A stretch of DNA of 64,000 nucleotides from Nephrocerus scutellatus. Taxonomy: Eukaryota > Arthropoda > Insecta > Diptera > Pipunculidae. This document shows positions 58,806 through 64,000 of this stretch, piece after piece; positions within the stretch are counted from its first letter, which is position 1, and each line of letters starts with the position of its first letter. A program made the position numbers and the translations under genes. The stretch covers positions 77,669,976-77,733,975 of the forward strand of contig OX352765.1 of NCBI GenBank assembly GCA_947095585.1. The letters run 5' to 3'. The notes beneath the pieces are model-generated. The model had not been told where the DNA came from. It searched no databases and saw nothing but the letters and a program-made list of their open reading frames with translations.

Positions 58806-59206
58806 TAGTTTAATGCCCGTCGTGCCTACCTAGGCATGATTGTTCTTTAGAATTTTTAATCTGATCTTCAATAATTAGTTATGATCGACTTCAATTTGAT
58901 CTTTGCCATCAATATTTGTATAAATTATGCTCTATATCTTGGTTGAAAATTGCTAAATTAGAAAAAGCTAAAAAATTCAACAAAATTTACCGCAACAAAT
59001 TAACAAATCAATTTCCTCATGTTTTGCAATTCGAGTTGCAATTCATTTTTGTTGAATTGCTATTTGCTTGCTGTTATAGTAACCTTTTTTTTACAGTGCA
59101 AAAAAAAACCAATTGGAAAAAAAAATTCAAAAAAAACTTTTTGAGCGTTACACACAAATATTTTTGTTTGATTATTATATTAAATTACAAACCAACAGAT
59201 ATTCAT
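58806..59206. other. No recognisable gene
   Basis: The AT-rich ORF 58916-59212 is lysine/phenylalanine-biased low-complexity sequence and not credited. Confidence 0.5.
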
Positions 59207-59207
59207 T

Positions 59208-59826
59208 TTTAAATTCTCTATAATAACTTCCCGCGTCCATGTGTTTGTCTGTTTGTTTGTTTGCTTGTCGTGGAAACTTGCGATAAATTTTTAAGCCACT
59301 TCCCGAAGTCCGATTTCATTGAAATTTTGCACACATGCATATCTCCGATGACAAAACTTTCTATTAAATCTGGACCCCTTTTTGTAAACATTTTGGAGAC
59401 CCGGGCCCTGGGGTCGTGGGACACCATACAAATTTTTTTAAAAAATTAAACCGGTTTTCTTCAAATTTTAAACACATGTGTATCTCCGACGGACGAAACT
59501 TTTTTTAACAGTTTTGGATTGTTCGGTCCCTGAGGTGTGGCCATGTAAATTTTTTAAAAATCAACCCGATTTTCTTCAAATTTTAAACACATGTGTATCT
59601 CTGATGAAAACAATTACTATTGAAAGTTTGAAGTGATCGGGCCCAAGGTTGGGCGTTCTCCGGTATCTGGTATGGTTGTATCTCCGGTGACAACAGTTTT
59701 TGTATAAATTTTGAAGTGAAGGGGCTCTAATATAATTTTTTTTAAAATTAACTTTGCACACATGTGTGTCTCCTATTAGAGAATTTACATGAAAAATATT
59801 TATTTTTATGGGTTGTTTTTTTTTAT
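59208..59826 (+). repeat. TCTCTA-family repeat, full-length multi-unit copy
   Basis: Starts TTTTTAAATTCTCTATAATA, with a TGTTTGTCTG run, then about four units each with ACACATGTGTATCTC, and ends TATTAGAGAATTTACATG plus T-run. Shows best that the inner part is a tandem array of one unit of roughly 130 bp. Confidence 0.83.
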
Positions 59827-61230
59827 AATGAAGCGCTACCTTTATTTAGTTTTTTGCTAACTCGATTCATGTAATAAATTGTTTTAACAGAAAGGCAAAT
59901 ACGTATCTAGTTTTTAATACCTTCCTTTAGAGCATTACATATTTCCAGCGGTTTTAAAGATTGTCGGAAAAACTAAGCTTAGGATACCAAATTAAAAAAA
60001 AGTTCTTTTCTTATAAGTAGAAAAAAAAATATAAAAGGGACTTCAAAATTCTGGACTTTTTCAACAAATATATTAACGCTAACATAAGTTGCACTATCTG
60101 CTCTCACCTCACATGATGCAGCGCATACATACCAAACACGTTAGCTGGGCAGTTTTGCAGGTAATGTATGTATGTATGTACATTACGAATAATTTTCCCT
60201 GTTTGCCATAATTTCTCCAGGAGAGGAAGGAGCAATAGAATTTCTCTTTTTTATCAGCGCTTTTATTTGTATGTCAAAGCAATCTCGTAAAAGTAAAAGT
60301 ATCGTAAGTATTTAAACTCGATTTCGTTTTTGTTTACCAAAGTCTCGTGCCTATAAAAAAAATTGACGTAATTTTTTTGAAGACCTATATTCTTAAAACC
60401 AGTCAAGTTAGAATTTACTCAACATCAATATCTTGTATATTTGCATATATATATGTTAGGGAAATAACATAAAATATTTATAAAAAAAAATAGAAATATA
60501 TCCACCTAAGAGAAATTGTATTTATCTGATTAACGAAACATAAAATGATTACAAATTAACAAATAAAAATAATTAAACAAATATTAAAAGTTAATGCAAT
60601 ACAGGAAATTGCTCTTTAATAAAATATATATAAAATATATAGAGAAGTAGATATGAAGATACTCTTCTTTATCTCTGTATCTCTGCATATACGTTACGTA
60701 TACAGTATCTAAATATTCAATGGTTTATGTATGCATACATCACGTAGAATTTGCGCGCCAAAACTAATCCAAAAAACTAGGTCTAGGTTTAAAACAGCAG
60801 TCAACATTGATTTTGGTTTTCTCGCTGCTTCCTCAAATTTCTCTTAAACTGCAGAGAAAACGTATTTTCATTTGCATGGTATCTGCAGACTGCAGCTCTG
60901 CAGTCTTCTCTTCTGCAGTCTACTCTACACCACCCTGCTCTGCGTCTGCCTCTGCACGTCTGCACGTATTATATCCGAACTTGCGCAAATCAAAGCACTC
61001 TGAGAACATATAAACAACCCATTGCAATTATCCTAGTTTCGGAGTAATGTTTTATGAGGGGCGATATTATCACTCAATATTTTAGAAAATGTTGGAGTCA
61101 TTTTGGTTGCGTTAACGTCAAAACCGCAAGCAAATCTATTTTACAGTTCTCAAAATTTCCTGTAAACCGGATTAACGCTCAATTTAAAATAAATTGAGTG
61201 CGAACAAAGCGAAATTATACGTTGCACATC
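59827..61230. other. No recognisable gene
   Basis: AT-rich, with a short (GTAT)n run near 60166-60180 and a CTGCAGTCT-type simple stretch near 60890-60965. Nothing coding supported. Confidence 0.5.
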
Positions 61231-61231
61231 G

Positions 61232-61510
61232 TTTTTAAATTCTCTATATTAACTTCGCGTGCCCGTGTGTTTGTCTGTTTGTTTGTTTGTTTGCCTGTCG
61301 TGGAATCTTGTGAAGGTAGCCTCATATAATTTCTTTAAAAAATTTACTGGTTGGACAACATCTACACATGTTCAACACCGATGGATAAAACTTTCTGTAA
61401 AAATTGAGAAGGTGCTTCCATATATTTTTTTAAAAAAAGTAATCCGATTTTATTCAAACTTTGCACATCGATTAGAGAATTTAATTTTTATATATTTTAA
61501 TTTTAATTTT
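61232..61510 (+). repeat. TCTCTA-family repeat, short copy with both ends
   Basis: TTTTTAAATTCTCTATATTA at the left, TTTGTCTGTTTGTTTG microsatellite, one to two units, GATTAGAGAATTTAATTT at the right. Confidence 0.8.
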
Positions 61511-61544
61511 TTTTTTGTTTTATACCAAATTAAGTAATACCTGG

Positions 61545-61760
61545 ATCAGCATAAAGTTCAGGTACATCGAACGATATCAAGGCAAGGAACGACTTCAAGG
61601 CCAGCAACATGGGACTAGCGTTCAAATTGCTGACCTTGTGTCTACAGCGGAAAACTCCGAAGGATCGCTTGCCGCTGCATCGTTAGTGGATCCTATTGCA
61701 GCACAACAGCAAGCACTGCAGTTATTGGCGAATCAACTATTAAGTATTTCTAAGTATTTC
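61545..61760 (+). CDS. Candidate internal exon of an unidentified host gene
   Basis: An open frame of 84 codons (61515-61769) contains a compositionally distinct, GC-richer segment that reads RYIERYQGKERLQGQQ, then VSTAENSEGSLAAASLV and AAQQQALQLLANQLL. It is rich in Q, A, L and S with no stops, unlike the decayed transposon frames around it. A T-rich tract followed by TACCAAATTAAG and later TTCAG (61556-61561) could be splice acceptors; GT follows AA near 61741-61744. I do not recognise the gene. The ATG at 61515 lies before the acceptor and is not a credible start. Alternative: chance ORF. Confidence 0.35.
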
Positions 61761-61789
61761 TTAATTTAGAAATAAGAGCTCATATTACA

Positions 61790-62219
61790 TGTGCTGTGCA
61801 TTGACTTGGGGTCATGCCATTTATATGATATTATTATAAAGTCTAAATGTTGTCTTGTAACCAAATATTTTATGTATAAGCACAAAATTTTGATAAATAA
61901 ATTAGATCAAATTCAAACTTGTGTGTTTTGATTTCTTTACATTGAGTATCGATTAAAGTATTTTTACTCGCTGCATTGTCTGAATTTGTACTGAACAAAA
62001 TCAGATTATCAACATCAGGTCCGCAGATTGAGTATTTGCTTAAGTGCCTATATTTCCTCGCTGGACACATCTATGATTAGTAGCGCCAAGAGTATTGGTT
62101 TATACTCTTTTCAACAACTGATTTGGTTTGTACCTAATCAGAAGCTACATTTTGTCGGCGACTGTAACTATGTCCTACCCAAATTCATTGACGAAATTTC
62201 CCTTCAGGTCGTAATAATG
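61790..62219. other. No recognisable feature
   Basis: Short ORFs on both strands, none with a known domain. Confidence 0.4.
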
Positions 62220-62420
62220 TCACGGATTGTTTCTCCAAATGTTTGAAAGTCTGGAATCCAGTATTGCCATCTTTCGATGTGCCTTTCTAATTAAGCCACT
62301 GATTTTTGAAATGCACGCTTCTTCAGTTTGTTTGGCTTTATTTGTGTAAAAGCTGGCGATCCTGCCAGAATGATTTATTCTGAATATAAAGTTGTATCCA
62401 GCAGATGTTCCAGATGTCAA
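62220..62420 (-). pseudogene. Possible LINE RT-connector remnant
   Basis: An open minus frame with ISGLIRKAHRKMAILDSRLS then NIWRN resembles the RT-connector helix of RTE-type LINEs (I-KAR-AF-KL--IWRS). Too short for a firm call. Confidence 0.3.
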
Positions 62421-62474
62421 TTATTTTATTCCTCATTATTGTGTTGTGAAGCCCGACAGCAGTACAGTACTAGT

Positions 62475-62790
62475 ACAAATTAAGGGTGGTATTTGACGCA
62501 TCGGACAAAATCTGAAGTGGATTGGCTTTAAACGACATTTTACATAAGAGTCCAACAGTTCAGAGCGATCTTTTTTCAATTCTATTGCACTTCAGAACAC
62601 ACTGTTTTGTTTACATTGAAAAAATGATCGGCAAATTCGCATGCACGAACAAGACACCGCTCAACAACTCATTGTGTTGCGAAAGGATCCAACCAAATTT
62701 ATGCAGAATAGAATTCTATTTAGATGACTCATCACACAAAACAACATTTAGACTATACAATAATATCATAGCAAATAAACAAATGTCTGT
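62475..62790 (+). pseudogene. Bel-Pao LTR retrotransposon polymerase fragment
   Basis: At 62478-62525 the frame reads KLRVVFDASDK, followed by an in-frame stop and GLALNDILHKSPTVQSDLFS, then FRTHCFVYIEKMI. This is the typical entry of the Bel-Pao reverse transcriptase (VVFDAS...SLND-L--GPTVQ--L...FR---V-DIEKM). After a frame change the homology continues for about 30 more residues and then fades. No LTR, integrase or gag nearby. Confidence 0.8.
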
Positions 62791-62873
62791 ACGTAAATAA
62801 ATAAATGGAATGACCGCAATTCGATTAAAAAAGAAACACTTGAAACATATAAAGTTAAGAAGTTTTTTTACTT

Positions 62874-62935
62874 TTAAATTCTCTATATCAACAACCCGCG
62901 CACATTAACATCTACTACCAGTCCCCCGCCCACTG
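62874..62935 (+). repeat. TCTCTA-family repeat, left end only
   Basis: TTTTAAATTCTCTATATCAA followed by diverged sequence; truncated within about 60 bp. Confidence 0.55.
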
Positions 62936-62973
62936 ACCAATAGTAATATTTTTTAATAGTGTTAGTTAATCCT

Positions 62974-63130
62974 GATCATATTTGGCTCTACAACCTAAAC
63001 CGGCCTCCAGGCCTACTAAACTCTGGCCGTCCTGGTCTACGCCATCCTTCCAGCGTAGGCTTAGCCAGCCTCGCTGTCGAGTCCCATAAATCCTACCGCA
63101 AATAACTCCGAGTAGGATCATTGCGGTAAG
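62974..63130 (-). pseudogene. RTE-type LINE, lineage B, 3' end fragment
   Basis: GATCATATTTGGCTCTACAA, then GTCCTGGTCTACGCCATCC and CCAGCGTAGGCTTAGCCAGC, matching the 3' ends at 45.79-45.98 kb (plus) and 52.93-53.15 kb (minus). Confidence 0.8.
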
Positions 63131-63559
63131 GCCTTTAATAATTGTTAGTTAAAATTTCATCATTATTCCTGGAGGTACTCGGTCTCGATTTCGGTCTTAT
63201 GCCGGTGTTTTGCGCTTCGTTAGAGACTATCAATGTTTTTTTTTAAGAAAGGAATCAATTTTTCAGTAAATATACATTAATTTTTTTTTTAATTTTTTTT
63301 TTTATTTATTTTGTCCATAGTTTTCCCATAAGTGCAATACTTTTTGAGTTACTTGCAAAAACTCGAAAAACTGTTTGAGTAAAGTGCCACTTCCGGTTGG
63401 CCGATATCTGCCAAAATCAAGTCGGACTCCAAATTTATGTAAAAAGATTAAATATAAATTTTCATCCCCATAGATTCAGCCGTCTGGGCTGTAGAGTAGA
63501 CACAAACAGACAGACAAACAGAGATTTTTTGTTTTGCTTTTTCTGACTCAGGGGATATG
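63131..63559. other. No gene; part of a dispersed repeat
   Basis: A poly-T stretch near 63277-63310 and ACAAACAGACAGACAAACAG near 63500 belong to repeat-type sequence leading to the terminus at 63.64 kb. Confidence 0.4.
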
Positions 63560-63640
63560 GAAATGGGTTAACCAGCAAAAATTACGAGTTTGAAAATTTT
63601 TATGATTACTAACTTACTTTTTACTATTTTAAAGAAAGTA
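63560..63640 (+). repeat. Dispersed repeat terminus with short hairpin
   Basis: ATGATTACTAACTTAC, then TTTTACTATTTTAAAG and AAAGTAAAAA, close to 24973-25010. TACTTT and AAAGTA can pair, giving a terminal hairpin as in Helitron-like 3' ends. Confidence 0.5.
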
Positions 63641-64000
63641 AAAAAAAACAACCCATAAAAATTAAAATTTTGTATGTAAATTCTCTGATAGGAGATACAA
63701 ATGTGTTTAAAATTTAATCGGGCTAATTTTTCAAATTTATATGGGCATTCCTCAAGCCTTAGGGCTCTATCACTCCAAAAAATTTACAAAAAGTTTTTTT
63801 CATCAGTGATACACATGTGTCCAAAATTTGAAGAAAATCGGGCTAATTTTTAAAAAAAATTATATGGGCACTTTGAAGAAAATCGGGTCAATTTTTACAA
63901 AATATTATACGGGCACCCCTCGGCCCCAAATTTTAACAGAAAGTGTTGTCACCGGAAATACACATATGTGCAAAATTTCAATAAAATTGGGCTTTGGGAT
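63641..64000 (-). repeat. TCTCTA-family repeat, reverse copy running off the window
   Basis: AACAACCCATAAAAATT, GTAAATTCTCTGATAGGAG, then several units with ACACATGTGT and AATCGGGCTAATTTTT. The left end of the element lies beyond base 64000. Confidence 0.8.

Noticed and set aside
58916..59212. 98-codon frame, lysine/phenylalanine-rich
   Set aside because: AT-driven low complexity with poly-A and poly-T stretches, no domain.

Overview
The window looks like heterochromatin-like, transposon-packed DNA from a higher fly (Brachycera), plausibly a tephritid. The reasons are the AT-rich composition, the insect-type mobile elements (DD41D and maT mariners, piggyBac, hAT, RTE, CR1/Jockey and RNase H-bearing LINEs, gypsy-like solo LTRs, Bel-Pao, Helitrons, tRNA-derived SINEs) and the fact that the one intact transposase is of the DD41D 'rosa' type, first described from Ceratitis. 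The species assignment is inference. No complete host gene was recognised; a single short candidate exon lies at about 61.54-61.76 kb.

Layout. 0-8 kb: RNase H LINE fragment, broken piggyBac transposase, several copies of a short repeat with TAAATTCTCTA/TAGAGAATTTA ends (called the TCTCTA family here), an antisense LINE 3' end, a SINE tail and a G-rich minisatellite. 9-12 kb: antisense RTE LINE (lineage A). 13.5-17.6 kb: two solo LTRs of one family in opposite orientation, each with a 4-bp target duplication, one of them carrying a nested Helitron; a CR1-like LINE lies between them. 18.9-20.2 kb: a complete DD41D mariner with inverted repeats, TA duplication and an undamaged 361-residue transposase, the only intact gene of the window. 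20.3-25.2 kb: a foldback element, a broken maT mariner, and RTE, CR1 and RNase H LINE fragments. 27.3-29.9 kb: a hAT element with perfect 8-bp target duplications and a decayed transposase. 29.94-38.54 kb: a 4301-bp unit present twice in direct tandem with no difference seen; its left border lies 5 bp inside the end of the hAT element. 38.7-44.2 kb: a C-rich minisatellite, a TCTCTA copy and a Helitron-like element with a roughly 100-bp satellite array. 44-56 kb: three further RTE-type LINEs (lineages B and C) in both orientations. 57-64 kb: SINEs, degenerate tandem repeats, more TCTCTA copies, a Bel-Pao polymerase remnant and an RTE tail.

The elements do not work as one pathway. What links them is history: nesting, truncation, mixed orientation and one recent-looking segmental duplication. 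Only the DD41D mariner looks capable of coding for an active protein. The density and variety of decayed copies are what one expects of pericentromeric DNA or a piRNA-producing locus; the sequence alone cannot show which.
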